Source of the DNA: Billgrantia kenyensis
Lineage (GTDB): Bacteria; Pseudomonadota; Gammaproteobacteria; Pseudomonadales; Halomonadaceae
Length of the DNA stretch: 64,000 nt
Assembly: GCF_013697085.1 (NCBI RefSeq)
Contig: NZ_JACEFT010000002.1
Location: 186,001-250,000 of the forward strand
Reading direction: 5' to 3'
Shown: positions 35,787 to 45,208 of the stretch, one piece after another
How positions within the stretch are numbered: the stretch's first letter is position 1
Layout of the letters: every line of letters starts with the position of its first letter
Translations under genes and position numbers: made by a program
The notes under the pieces: generated by a model
Told to the model about the DNA's origin: nothing
The model's database searches: none
Seen by the model: only the letters and a program-made list of their open reading frames with translations

Positions 35787-37037
35787 TCACTCCTCGAAGT
35801 TGGTCTCCGAGTAGAGAACCCGAACACGCAGGGTATGCTCCACCCTGCGCAGCGCCTCGAGTGCCTGCTCACCGTAGGCCTTGTCCACGTCGATGACCAC
35901 GTAGCCCACTTTCTCGTTGGTCTGCAGGTACTGGCCGGAGATATTGATGCCGCTCTCCGACAGCACCCGGTTGATCTCGGTGAGTACGCCGGGCACGTTG
36001 TCGTGGATGTGCAGCACGCGATGCTTGTCCGGGTGTGCCGGCAGTGCCACCTCGGGGAAGTTGACCGCAGTGACCGTGGTGCCGTTGTCGGAGTAGGTGA
36101 TCAGTTTCTCGGACACCTCGATGCCGATGTTCTCCTGCGCTTCCAGCGTCGAGCCGCCCACGTGGGGGGTCAGGATCACGTTGGGGATACCGCGCAGCGG
36201 GCTGACGAACTCCTCTTCGTTGCCCTTGGGCTCGACCGGGAAGACGTCGATGGCGGCGCCGTAGAGGCGGCCGGCTTCGAGTGCCTCGGCCAGGTCCTCG
36301 ATCACTACCACGCTGCCGCGAGAGGCGTTGATCAGGATGCCGCTGGGCTTCATCAGTGCGAGTTGTTCCTTGGCGATCATCCACTTGGTGGAGGGCAGCT
36401 CGGGTACGTGGAGGCTGACCACGTCGGAGCGTGCCAGCAGCTCCTCGAGGCTGGCCACCTGACTGGCGTTGCCCATGCCGAGCTTGGTCACCACGTCGTA
36501 GAAGATGACGTTGAAGCCGAGAGATTCGGCCAGCACCGAGAGCTGGGAGCCGATGTTGCCGTAGCCGACGATGCCCAGGGTCTTGCCACGTGCCTCGTGG
36601 GAGTTTTTGGCGCTTTTCAGCCAGCCGCCCTGATGGGCGCGGGCATTCTTCTCGGGAATGCCGCGCAGCAGCATGATGGCCTCGGCCAGCACCAGCTCAG
36701 CCACGGAGCGGGTGTTGGAGTAGGGCGCGTTGAATACCGGAATGCCGCGCACGAGCGCTGCGCTGAGGTCGACCTGATTGGTGCCGATGCAGAAACAGCC
36801 CACGGCGTTGAGCTTTTCGGCGGCGGCGAACACGCGCTCGTTGAGCTGGGTGCGGGAACGAATGCCGAGGAAATGCACGTCGCTGATCTTCTCGATCAGC
36901 GACGCCTCGTCGAGCGAGGTGGGCAGGTGCTCAATGTTGGTGTAACCGGCATTCAGAAAATTGTCCACCGCGCTCTGGTGGACGCCCTCGAGCAGCAGGA
37001 TCTTGATCTTGCTCTTGTCCAGGGACGTTTTGGCCAT
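35787..37037 (-). CDS. serA: D-3-phosphoglycerate dehydrogenase
   Basis: 416 residues, similar to the 410 of E. coli SerA. It oxidises 3-phosphoglycerate with NAD in the first step of serine synthesis. The NAD motif is TLGIVGYGNIGSQLSVLAES, the catalytic Arg, Glu and His are in LINASRGSVVV, EPKGNEEEFVSPL and ILTPHVGGSTLEAQ, and the C-terminal ACT domain (about 345-416, GVLTEINRVLSESGINISGQ) binds serine for feedback control. It is divergent from xseB. Confidence 0.97.
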   Translation of the reverse strand: MAKTSLDKSKIKILLLEGVHQSAVDNFLNAGYTNIEHLPTSLDEASLIEKISDVHFLGIRSRTQLNERVFAAAEKLNAVGCFCIGTNQVDLSAALVRGIPVFNAPYSNTRSVAELVLAEAIMLLRGIPEKNARAHQGGWLKSAKNSHEARGKTLGIVGYGNIGSQLSVLAESLGFNVIFYDVVTKLGMGNASQVASLEELLARSDVVSLHVPELPSTKWMIAKEQLALMKPSGILINASRGSVVVIEDLAEALEAGRLYGAAIDVFPVEPKGNEEEFVSPLRGIPNVILTPHVGGSTLEAQENIGIEVSEKLITYSDNGTTVTAVNFPEVALPAHPDKHRVLHIHDNVPGVLTEINRVLSESGINISGQYLQTNEKVGYVVIDVDKAYGEQALEALRRVEHTLRVRVLYSETNFEE

Positions 37038-37241
37038 GGTCGAATCAACCCCTTCTTGGTGCGCCGCGTGCTTGCTGGAAGACCGGAGGACGAAACGGCA
37101 CGATGCCCTTCGGTTTCAGGCTGGAAACAGGGCGCTCATCTTAACACAGCCGATACGGTGCAAGATGAAAATGCTGTGTGGCGAAGATGAACGGGCTGCA
37201 CGTAGCATGGCCCAGGCAGACGACCCCGGGGGCAGTGCGTG

Positions 37242-37247
37242 TATACT
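37242..37247 (+). promoter_or_regulatory. Possible -10 box of xseB-ispA-dxs
   Basis: TATACT, 37 nt before the xseB ATG. The -35 position reads poorly, so the assignment is tentative. Confidence 0.3.
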
Positions 37248-37284
37248 ATGCCTCCGGAAACAGCGGCGACGAGCTAGAGGTGTC

Positions 37285-37578
37285 ATGGCCGAGCGTGACG
37301 AACAGGCGGCGAGCGAGGTTGTGAGCGAGAGCAGTGAGGTCGATTTCGCCGCCACCGTAGAGAAACTGGAGCAACTGGTAGAGCGGCTGGAGTCTGGCGA
37401 ACTCTCGCTGGAAGGCTCGCTTGCGGCCTTCGAGCAGGGCGTCGCCCTGACCCGCGATGCCCAGCGCCGCCTGGATGAAGCCGAGCTGCGCGTGCGCACC
37501 CTCATCGAGCGTCCCGACGGCAGTATCGACTTCGCCCCTTTCGATGCCCCCGCAGCGGAGGATGAGAGTGAACAGTGA
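37285..37578 (+). CDS. xseB: Exodeoxyribonuclease VII small subunit
   Basis: 97 residues: FAATVEKLEQLVERLESGEL followed by SLEGSLAAFEQGVALTRDAQ, the XseB helical hairpin that binds the large subunit. It has AGAGG 4 nt before ATG. It overlaps ispA by 11 nt and opens the widespread xseB-ispA-dxs operon. Confidence 0.95.
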   Translation: MAERDEQAASEVVSESSEVDFAATVEKLEQLVERLESGELSLEGSLAAFEQGVALTRDAQRRLDEAELRVRTLIERPDGSIDFAPFDAPAAEDESEQ

Positions 37579-38452
37579 CGCCCTCGCCACCAGCCTGGCG
37601 GCCGACCGGGCGCGTGTCGATGCCTTCCTGACCCGTGCATTCGAGCGGCGGCAGTCGGCAGAGCCGCGCCTGGACGCCGCCATGCATCATGCCCTGCTGG
37701 TGGGAGGCAAGCGCCTGCGCCCGCTGCTGGTCTACCTCGCTGGACGTGCGCTGGGCGCCAGTGACGAGGCACTGGATGCCCCCGCTGCTGCCGTCGAACT
37801 GATTCACGCTTACTCGCTGGTGCACGACGACCTGCCGGCCATGGACGATGACGACCTGCGCCGTGGCCAGCCTACGGTGCACCGGGCCTTCGACGAGGCC
37901 ACGGCGATACTCGCCGGTGATGCGCTGCAGACCCTGGCCTTCGAAACGCTGGCTCGTGCCGCGCATCCGCGTCTGCCGGCACTGATCCTTACCCTTGCCA
38001 CGGCTGCTGGCCGTGACGGCATGGTGGGAGGACAGGCATTGGACCTGGCGGCCATTGGCGGCCACCCTGATGTCGAGGCACTGGCCACCATGCATGCGCA
38101 CAAGACCGGCGCCTTGATCCGCGCGGCGGTGCATCTGGGCGCACTGACGGCGGTCGACGACCAGGACCCTCGCGTGGCGGCGCTGGACCGCTACGCCGAA
38201 GCGCTGGGGCTGGCATTTCAGATACACGATGACGTCCTCGACGTTACCGGCGATACCCAGACCCTGGGCAAGACATCGGGGGCCGATGCCGCCCGCGATA
38301 AGCCGACCTACCCGGCCCTGCTGGGGCTGGATGGCGCTCGTCGTCGGGCCAGCGAGCTGACCGAGGAGGCGCTGGCCGCGCTGGCGCCGCTGGGCGAGTC
38401 GGGTTATCAGCTGGCCCAATTGGCCCGATACATGATCGAGCGCGACCACTAG
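37568..38452 (+). CDS. ispA: Farnesyl diphosphate synthase (geranyltranstransferase)
   Basis: 294 residues. The first aspartate-rich motif is LVHDDLPAMDDDDLRRG and the second IHDDVLDVTGD, with GGKRLRPLLVYLAG near the start. It condenses DMAPP/GPP with IPP to farnesyl diphosphate. I prefer the GTG at 37568 (GGAGG 6 nt upstream) to the ATG at 37562, which lies too close to that site. It is coupled to xseB by overlap and precedes dxs by 39 nt. Confidence 0.94.
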   Translation: MNSDALATSLAADRARVDAFLTRAFERRQSAEPRLDAAMHHALLVGGKRLRPLLVYLAGRALGASDEALDAPAAAVELIHAYSLVHDDLPAMDDDDLRRGQPTVHRAFDEATAILAGDALQTLAFETLARAAHPRLPALILTLATAAGRDGMVGGQALDLAAIGGHPDVEALATMHAHKTGALIRAAVHLGALTAVDDQDPRVAALDRYAEALGLAFQIHDDVLDVTGDTQTLGKTSGADAARDKPTYPALLGLDGARRRASELTEEALAALAPLGESGYQLAQLARYMIERDH

Positions 38453-38491
38453 CCGCCAAATGGCACGACAGCCAGGACGACCGAATCGCAC

Positions 38492-40399
38492 ATGAAGCTC
38501 TATGACGTAATTCCTGCAGAGCGCCCGGTGACTCCACTGCTCGACTCGCTGGATACGCCGGCGGCGCTGCGGGCCATGACCCAGGCTCAGCTGCTTCAGG
38601 TAGCCGACGAGCTGCGTGCCTACCTCCTTTACAGCGTAGGACGCAGCGGCGGCCACTTCGGTGCCGGCCTGGGCGTGGTGGAACTCACCGTGGCATTGCA
38701 TCAAGCCCTGGAAACGCCCCACGACCGCCTGGTGTGGGACGTCGGCCACCAGGCCTACCCGCACAAGATTCTTACCGGTCGACGCGAGGCCATGCCCAGC
38801 ATTCGCCAGTACGCTGGCCTGGCGGCGTTTCCGCGCCGTGCCGAGTCGTCCTACGACACCTTCGGTGTGGGGCACTCCAGCACATCGATCTCGGCGGCGC
38901 TGGGCATGGCGCTGGCCAGTGCCACGAGTGGTGAAAAACGACGCGTCTGCGCGGTAATCGGCGACGGCGCGCTGACCGCGGGCATGGCCTTCGAGGCGCT
39001 GGCGCATGCCGGCCATGTCGATGCCAACATGCTCGTGGTGCTCAACGATAACGAGATGTCTATCTCGGAGAACGTCGGTGGCATCGCCAGCTATCTGGCG
39101 GGCATCCTCTCCAGCAAGCCCTACCTTGCCTTCCGTGAAGAGGGCAAGCGGGTGCTGTCGCATTTGCCAGGAGCGCTGGAGCTGGCGAGGCGCACCGAGG
39201 AGCACATGAAGGGCATGGTCAGCCCGGCCACGCTGTTCGAGGAGATGGGCTTCAATTACATCGGCCCGCTCGACGGCCACGACCTGCCCAACCTGATCCA
39301 GACCCTGCGTAACATTCGCGACCTGGACGGCCCGCAGTTCCTGCACGTCAAGACCTGCAAGGGGCGCGGCTTCCTGCCCGCCGAGGCTGACCCCATCGGC
39401 TACCATGCCATCACCAAGCTGGAAAAGAATGGTGAGGTGTCGAGCAGCAAGCCAGTCGCGCCGGTCAAGAAAAAGCCCAAGTATTGCAATGTCTTTGGCG
39501 AGTGGCTGTGCGACATGGCCGCCGTCGACCAGCGACTGATCGGCATCACCCCGGCGATGCGCGAAGGCTCCGACCTGATCCGCTTCTCCAAGGAGTACCC
39601 CGACCGCTACTACGACGTGGCCATCGCCGAGCAGCATGCGGTGACCCTGGCCGCCGGCATGGCTTGCGAGGCAATGAAGCCGGTGGTGGCGATCTACTCC
39701 ACCTTCCTGCAGCGCGGCTACGACCAGCTGATTCACGATGTGGCGGTGCAGGAGCTCGACGTCACCTTCGCCATCGACCGCGCCGGCCTGGTGGGCGAGG
39801 ACGGCCCCACTCACCACGGCAGCATGGACCTCTCCTACCTGCGCTGCGTACCCGGCATGGTGATCCTAGCCCCGGCCGACGAGGCCGAGTGCCGGGCCAT
39901 GCTCAGCGCCGCCTACCACTACCCGGGGCCCGCCGCGGTGCGCTACCCCCGCGGCAGCGGACCCGGCGTGACGATTCCCGCTCATCTCGAGCCCATGGCG
40001 ATCGGCAAGGCCGAGCTGCGCCGCGAGAGTGGCGCCGAGCCCGGCAAGCGGGTGGCCCTGCTTGCTTTCGGCAGCCTCAATGGCCCAGCGGTCGAGGTAG
40101 CCGACTCTCTCGATGCCACCCACCTCAACATGCGTTCGGTCAAGCCGCTCGACCGTGACGCCATCCTGGCTGCTGCAGCCGACCACGACCTGCTGGTCAC
40201 GCTGGAGGAGAACGTCGTGGCTGGCGGTGCCGGCAGCGGCGTGAACGAACTGCTCGCCGCCGAAGGCGTTCAGGTCGCCACCCTCAACCTGGGGTTGCCC
40301 GACGCCTTCGTCGAACATGGCAAGCCCGGCGAACTGCTGGCCGAGTGTGGCCTGGATGCCACCGGCATCGAGGCGTCGATTCACGCACGACTCGCTTGA
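38492..40399 (+). CDS. dxs: 1-deoxy-D-xylulose-5-phosphate synthase
   Basis: 635 residues, a thiamine-diphosphate transketolase-like enzyme that condenses pyruvate and glyceraldehyde 3-phosphate, the first step of the MEP isoprenoid pathway. [18 protein letters not shown] and the TPP motif [18 protein letters not shown] through the LNDNEMSIS stretch are visible; [18 protein letters not shown] carries the catalytic Glu. Codon use is strongly biased. Last gene of its operon, followed by a hairpin. Confidence 0.97.
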   Translation: MKLYDVIPAERPVTPLLDSLDTPAALRAMTQAQLLQVADELRAYLLYSVGRSGGHFGAGLGVVELTVALHQALETPHDRLVWDVGHQAYPHKILTGRREAMPSIRQYAGLAAFPRRAESSYDTFGVGHSSTSISAALGMALASATSGEKRRVCAVIGDGALTAGMAFEALAHAGHVDANMLVVLNDNEMSISENVGGIASYLAGILSSKPYLAFREEGKRVLSHLPGALELARRTEEHMKGMVSPATLFEEMGFNYIGPLDGHDLPNLIQTLRNIRDLDGPQFLHVKTCKGRGFLPAEADPIGYHAITKLEKNGEVSSSKPVAPVKKKPKYCNVFGEWLCDMAAVDQRLIGITPAMREGSDLIRFSKEYPDRYYDVAIAEQHAVTLAAGMACEAMKPVVAIYSTFLQRGYDQLIHDVAVQELDVTFAIDRAGLVGEDGPTHHGSMDLSYLRCVPGMVILAPADEAECRAMLSAAYHYPGPAAVRYPRGSGPGVTIPAHLEPMAIGKAELRRESGAEPGKRVALLAFGSLNGPAVEVADSLDATHLNMRSVKPLDRDAILAAAADHDLLVTLEENVVAGGAGSGVNELLAAEGVQVATLNLGLPDAFVEHGKPGELLAECGLDATGIEASIHARLA

Positions 40400-40406
40400 A
40401 ACTAAC

Positions 40407-40440
40407 GGCCGGGCTTCTCATGCCCGGCCGACGTTTCTCA
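40407..40440 (+). terminator. Terminator after dxs
   Basis: GGCCGGGC, loop TTCTCAT, GCCCGGCC, then GACGTTTCTC. A perfect 8-bp GC stem with a short T stretch. Confidence 0.75.
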
Positions 40441-40500
40441 TCCCCTCGTGTTCTTTCCTCATGCCGCCGCCTTTCCGACAACGTTATCGGGCGAGGTTAT

Positions 40501-40516
40501 TGGCACATTGGCTTGC
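40501..40516 (+). promoter_or_regulatory. Sigma-54-like element, imperfect spacing
   Basis: TGGCAC (40501-40506) and TTGC (40513-40516) match the -24 and -12 boxes, but GG and GC are 11 nt apart instead of 10. A second TGGCAC at 40705-40710 lacks a -12 GC. Since the operon encodes a sigma-54 activator, one of these may be functional. Confidence 0.3.
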
Positions 40517-40880
40517 CCTATATTTCTTATATTGGTGTAGCTAATTTCCTACATGCGGTGTAATCCATGCGCTGCTTCTTATGTAGGCACATGCCGGCAC
40601 AGAAAGAGGGAGCCGCACCGCTACAGGAGCGGCAGTGAATCCATGTAATCTAATACGCCGTGATGTATCCGGGTTGTAACCTCCTCCTGCTGGCCCCTGC
40701 CGTTTGGCACGGTCTTAAAGTCTGATTACCCTCTCGCCTCACGAGCAAGGGTGACAACGTTTCTCACTTGAGTGCTGACCGCACCTGGCCGGGCATTTCC
40801 GGCCGGTGGGGACAGGGTATGGCACGTCGTCGTCACAGCATTGCGAATTCAAACAAGGCGGCCCATCAGGGAGCTTCTCC

Positions 40881-41390
40881 ATGGCGAAGGAAGGAACCGT
40901 TGCGCCGAAAGAGCGCATCAACATCAAGTACGTGCCGGCTACCGGCGACCAGCAGGCGGAAACCGAGCTGCCGCTCAAGCTGCTGGTGGTAGGCGACTTC
41001 AAGGGTGGCGCCGAGGCCACGCCGATCGAGGAGCGGGAAAAGGTCTCGGTGGACAAGAACAACTTCAAGTCGGTGATGCGCGAAGCCGGACTCGGGCTCA
41101 CAGCCAGCGTGCCCAATCGCCTCGAGGAGGGCGAGGAGGCCGGCGACCTGGCGGTCAACCTCCAGTTCAAGTCGCTCGAAGACTTCACTCCTGACAGCGT
41201 GGCCCGCCAGGTGCCCGAACTGCGCAAGCTGGTCGAGCTGCGCGAGGCGCTGGTGGCGCTCAAGGGGCCGCTGGGCAACGTCCCAGCGTTCCGTGACCAG
41301 CTGCAGAAGCTGATGGAGAGCGATGAAGCGCGCACGCAGCTGCTCGCCGAACTCGAGCTGCTGGACACTCCTGACGACGCCAAGAGCTGA
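40881..41390 (+). CDS. tssB: TssB (VipA), T6SS contractile sheath small subunit
   Basis: 169 residues. The family stretch RINIKYVPATGDQQAETELP followed by LKLLVVGDFKGG is clear, as is FKSLEDFTPDSVARQVPELR. With TssC it forms the cytoplasmic sheath around the Hcp tube. I chose the ATG at 40881 (GGGAG 7 nt upstream). First gene of the T6SS operon. Confidence 0.96.
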   Translation: MAKEGTVAPKERINIKYVPATGDQQAETELPLKLLVVGDFKGGAEATPIEEREKVSVDKNNFKSVMREAGLGLTASVPNRLEEGEEAGDLAVNLQFKSLEDFTPDSVARQVPELRKLVELREALVALKGPLGNVPAFRDQLQKLMESDEARTQLLAELELLDTPDDAKS

Positions 41391-41474
41391 GGCTTCCGCG
41401 TCACAGAGGCATTCCGGGAGCGCGCCGACAGCGCATGACGTTCCCGGCCAGGCAAAGGATTCGAGGCACCTACA

Positions 41475-42956
41475 ATGAGCGAAATGGCACAGACGCAGGG
41501 GCAGGCCGCCGAGGCCCAGGCCGAGGGCTCCCTTCTCGATCAGGTGATGGCGCAGACCCGCCTGGCGCCGTCCGAGGACGGTTACGACATCGCCAAGCAG
41601 GGCGTGGCCGCCTTCATTGCCGAGCTGCTGCGCAGCGACGATGCGGCACCGCAGGTCAACAAGGCGGTGGTGGACCGCATGATCGTCGAGCTCGACCGCA
41701 AGATCGGCAGCCAGGTCGACGAGATCCTGCACGACCGCGGCTTCCAGCAGATCGAATCGGCCTGGCGCGGGCTCAAGCTGCTGGTCGACCGCACCGACTT
41801 CCGCCAGAACATCAAGCTCGACCTGCTGCATGCCACCAAGGAAGAGCTGCTGGAGGACTTCGAGTTCGCGCCGGAGCTCAGCCAGAGCGGGCTCTACCAG
41901 CACGTCTACGCGACCGAGTACGGTCAGTTCGGCGGCGAGCCGGTGGGTGCCATCATCGGCAACTACGACTTCTCGCCCTCGACCCCCGACATCAAGCTGC
42001 TGCAGTTCACCGCCGCAGTGGGCGCCATGGCTCACGCGCCGTTCCTCTCCTCGGTGGCGCCGAGCTTCTTCGGCATCGACAGCTTCCAGGAGCTGCCCAA
42101 CATCAAGGACTTCAAGGCGATCTTCGAAGGGCCCAAGTACGCTCGCTGGCGCAGCCTGCGCGAGTCCGAGGACGCCCGCTACCTGGGCCTGACCGCGCCG
42201 CGCTTCCTGCTGCGTATGCCCTATGACCCGGTCGAGAACCCGGTCAAGACCTTCCACTACCGCGAGACGGTCAGCGAGAGCCACGAGGACTACCTGTGGG
42301 GCAACACCGCCTACCTGCTCGCCGAGCGTCTCACCGACAGCTTCGCCAAGTACCGCTGGTGCCCCAACATCATCGGTCCGCAGAGCGGCGGTGCGGTGGA
42401 GAACCTGCCGGTGCACACCTACGAGGCGCTGGGCCAGCTGCAGGCCAAGATTCCTACCGAGGTGCTGGTCACCGACCGCCGAGAGTTCGAGATGGCCGAA
42501 GAGGGCTTCATCTCGCTGACCATGCGCAAGGGCAGCGACAACGCCGCCTTCTTCTCGGCCAACTCGGTGCAGAAGCCCAAGGTCTTCCCCAACACCCCCG
42601 AGGGCAAGGCTGCCGAGACCAACTACAAGCTCGGCACCCAGTTGCCCTACATGTTCATCATCAACCGCCTGGCTCACTACATCAAAGTGCTGCAGCGTGA
42701 GCAGATCGGCTCCTGGAAGGAGCGTCAGGATCTCGAGCGCGAGCTCAACGTGTGGATTCGCCAGTACGTCGCCGACCAGGAGAATCCCCCGGCCGAGGTG
42801 CGCAGCCGCCGTCCGCTGCGCGCCGCCTCGATCCAGGTCTCCGACGTCGAGGGCGATCCGGGCTGGTACCAGGTCTCCATGTCCGTGCGTCCGCACTTCA
42901 AGTACATGGGCGCCAACTTCGAGCTGTCGCTGGTGGGTCGTCTGGACAAGGAGTAA
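41475..42956 (+). CDS. tssC: TssC (VipB), T6SS contractile sheath large subunit
   Basis: 493 residues. ESAWRGLKLLVDRTDFRQNI, GQFGGEPVGAIIGNYDFSPS and a C-terminal RSRRPLRAASIQVSDVEGDP then YQVSMSVRPHFKYMGANFEL are typical. It lies 84 nt after tssB and only 15 nt before tssE, so no hcp gene fits in the usual place. Confidence 0.97.
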   Translation: MSEMAQTQGQAAEAQAEGSLLDQVMAQTRLAPSEDGYDIAKQGVAAFIAELLRSDDAAPQVNKAVVDRMIVELDRKIGSQVDEILHDRGFQQIESAWRGLKLLVDRTDFRQNIKLDLLHATKEELLEDFEFAPELSQSGLYQHVYATEYGQFGGEPVGAIIGNYDFSPSTPDIKLLQFTAAVGAMAHAPFLSSVAPSFFGIDSFQELPNIKDFKAIFEGPKYARWRSLRESEDARYLGLTAPRFLLRMPYDPVENPVKTFHYRETVSESHEDYLWGNTAYLLAERLTDSFAKYRWCPNIIGPQSGGAVENLPVHTYEALGQLQAKIPTEVLVTDRREFEMAEEGFISLTMRKGSDNAAFFSANSVQKPKVFPNTPEGKAAETNYKLGTQLPYMFIINRLAHYIKVLQREQIGSWKERQDLERELNVWIRQYVADQENPPAEVRSRRPLRAASIQVSDVEGDPGWYQVSMSVRPHFKYMGANFELSLVGRLDKE

Positions 42957-42971
42957 GGGGAGGGCGCGGCC

Positions 42972-43403
42972 ATGACGATTCACCGTGGTGGCGTGCTCGG
43001 CAACCGGCTGTTCGAACGCTTGGCGACTCCCGAGAGAAGCGAGAGCGGCGGCGCCGAGGCGAGCCTTGCCGAGATCGTCGAGTCCATCAAGCGCCATCTG
43101 GTCGATCTGCTCAACAGCCACCCGGGGCACAGCGAATGTGCCCCGGAGCTGGGGCTCCTCGACTTCAATGACGCGACCATCGGCGTGCTCGACCTGGAGC
43201 GCAACATCCAGCGTGCCATTCGCCAGTGCATCGAGCGGTTCGAGCCGCGCGTGCGGCAGGTGGAAGTGGAGTCGCTGCCGCGTGGCAGCGACCCCTTGCA
43301 GCTGCGCTTCCAGGTGCACGCCACGGTGGATCTCGGCCGCGACCAGGGCCAGGCCACCATCGATCTGCTGCTCAACGACAAACGCTACCAGTGCCTGAAC
43401 TGA
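42972..43403 (+). CDS. tssE: TssE, T6SS baseplate gp25-like protein
   Basis: 143 residues. The gp25 features are LFERLATPERS near the start and a SIKRHLVDLLNSHPGHSECA stretch, followed by RNIQRAIRQCIERFEPRVRQ in which the EPR motif lies. Baseplate wedge subunit. Confidence 0.94.
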   Translation: MTIHRGGVLGNRLFERLATPERSESGGAEASLAEIVESIKRHLVDLLNSHPGHSECAPELGLLDFNDATIGVLDLERNIQRAIRQCIERFEPRVRQVEVESLPRGSDPLQLRFQVHATVDLGRDQGQATIDLLLNDKRYQCLN

Positions 43404-43444
43404 GTACCCAAGCCGATTAGCCCCAGCCAGGAAGCGAGGCGTGC

Positions 43445-45208
43445 ATGCTCAATCGTTATTACCGGGACGAGCTCGACTACCTGAAGCTGCAGGGGCGGGA
43501 GTTCGCCGAGGCCAACCCCGGCCTCAGCCGTTTCCTCTCCGAGCGCAGCACGGACCCGGACGTCGAGCGCCTGCTGGAAGGCTTTGCCTTTCTCACCGGA
43601 CGCATGCGCGAGAAGGTCGAGGACGAGTTCCCCGAGCTGACCCACTCGCTGATCTCCATGCTGTGGCCCAACTATCTGCGCCCGGTGCCGAGCATGACGA
43701 TCATGCAGTTCACGCCCAACAAGGGCGCCTTGAGCGGACGCCAGGAGGTGCCCGCCGGCACCACGCTGGCGGCGCGGCCCATCGACGGCACCGCGTGTCG
43801 CTTCCGTATCTGCCACGACGTGGCGCTCTATCCGCTGATGCATGCCGGCGTGGAGGCGCGCCACTCCCGTGAGTCCTCGATCGTCGAGCTGGCCCTCGAC
43901 GTGGACGGCGACCAGTCGCTGGATGCGCTGGGCATCGACAACCTGCGCCTGCACCTGGGCGGAGGCGGCTATACCGCACGCACGCTCTATCTGTGGCTGG
44001 GCCACTATCTGTCGCGCCTGGAGCTGGAGATCGACGGCGCCGTGGTACCGCTGCCCCGCGGCATGCTCTCTCCGGTGGGCTTCGAGCGCGAGCACGCGCT
44101 GCTGCCCTATCCGCGCAACGTGCACCAGGGCTATCGCATCCTGCAGGAGTACCTGTGCTTTCCCGAGGCCTTCCACTTCGTCGATCTGGTGGGGCTGGGT
44201 CGGCTGCTGCCGCCGCGCCAGGCCTCGCGCATCGTGCTGCGCTTCGTCTTCTCGCGCACGCTGCCGGCAGATGCCAAGGTGCGCGACGAGCATCTGGCGT
44301 TGTTCTGCGCCCCGGCCATCAACCTGTTCAGCCACGACGCCGACCCCATCGACCTCAACGGCGAGCGCAGCGAGTACCGCATTCGCCCCAGCAGCCGTGC
44401 GGCGGAGCACTACGAGGTGTTCAGCGTCGACGCGGTACAGGGTTGGCTGGAGGGCGACAGCGGCAAGATGCGCGGCGAGCCGCGTCAGTACGTGCCGTTC
44501 GAGAGCTTCCAGCACCAGATCGAACGTGATCGCGGCCGTGAGGCACGCTATTTCCGCGTGCGGGTGCGCGACAGCCTGCGCGGCGACGGCTTCGACCACG
44601 ACATCGCCTTCGTGCGCGGCGACGAGCAAGCCTGCGTCGGCATGCGCGAGACCATCTCGCTGCGCCTGACCTGCAGCAACCGCACCCTGCCCGAGCGCCT
44701 GGCGGTGGGCGACATCATCGCCTCCACCGACACCAGCCCGGTGTTCGCCGCCTATCGCAACATCACCCGGCCCACCCCGGCGCTGCGTCCTACCCTGGAC
44801 GGCAGCCTGCTGTGGACGCTGATTTCCAACCTTTCGCTCAACTACCTGTCGCTGCTCGAGCGCGATGCGCTGTGCTCGGTGCTGCGGGCCTACGACTTCC
44901 GCGCCTTGGTCGACCGCCAGGCCGAGCGGGTGTCGCAGAAGCGTCTGGCCGGCGTGCTTAACATCGAGACCCGCTCCATCGACCGGCTCAAGCGTGGTCT
45001 GCCGGTACGCGGCCTGCGCTCGGTCATGACCCTGGACCAGGAAGCCTTCGGCGACGAGGGCAGCCTCTATTTGTTCGGCAGCGTGCTGGCACGATTCTTC
45101 TCGCTCTACGCCAGCATCAACTCGTTCCACGAACTCCACGTCGTCAATCGTCACAACCAGGAACGTTACGCATGGACCTTACAGTCGGGCCAACAACCCC
45201 TGATCTAG
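43445..45208 (+). CDS. tssF: TssF, T6SS baseplate subunit
   Basis: 587 residues. The N-terminus MLNRYYRDELDYLKLQGREF and the ERLLEGFAFLTGRMREKVED stretch are diagnostic; FTPNKGALSGRQEVPAGTTL follows. It forms the baseplate wedge with TssG. It overlaps tssG by 37 nt, suggesting coupled translation of the two. Confidence 0.96.
   Translation: MLNRYYRDELDYLKLQGREFAEANPGLSRFLSERSTDPDVERLLEGFAFLTGRMREKVEDEFPELTHSLISMLWPNYLRPVPSMTIMQFTPNKGALSGRQEVPAGTTLAARPIDGTACRFRICHDVALYPLMHAGVEARHSRESSIVELALDVDGDQSLDALGIDNLRLHLGGGGYTARTLYLWLGHYLSRLELEIDGAVVPLPRGMLSPVGFEREHALLPYPRNVHQGYRILQEYLCFPEAFHFVDLVGLGRLLPPRQASRIVLRFVFSRTLPADAKVRDEHLALFCAPAINLFSHDADPIDLNGERSEYRIRPSSRAAEHYEVFSVDAVQGWLEGDSGKMRGEPRQYVPFESFQHQIERDRGREARYFRVRVRDSLRGDGFDHDIAFVRGDEQACVGMRETISLRLTCSNRTLPERLAVGDIIASTDTSPVFAAYRNITRPTPALRPTLDGSLLWTLISNLSLNYLSLLERDALCSVLRAYDFRALVDRQAERVSQKRLAGVLNIETRSIDRLKRGLPVRGLRSVMTLDQEAFGDEGSLYLFGSVLARFFSLYASINSFHELHVVNRHNQERYAWTLQSGQQPLI

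Larger units (their letters stand above)
40400..40880. other. Intergenic region between dxs and the T6SS operon
   Basis: 481 bp. After the dxs terminator comes an AT-rich stretch around 40490-40600, an inverted repeat CCTACAT/ATGTAGG (40548-40554 with 40581-40587), and two TGGCAC hexamers. It must hold the promoter of the T6SS operon. No convincing ORF was seen. Confidence 0.65.

Noticed and set aside
37502..39817. 771-codon open frame on the minus strand opposite ispA and dxs
   Set aside because: Antisense to conserved isoprenoid genes; no recognisable motif.
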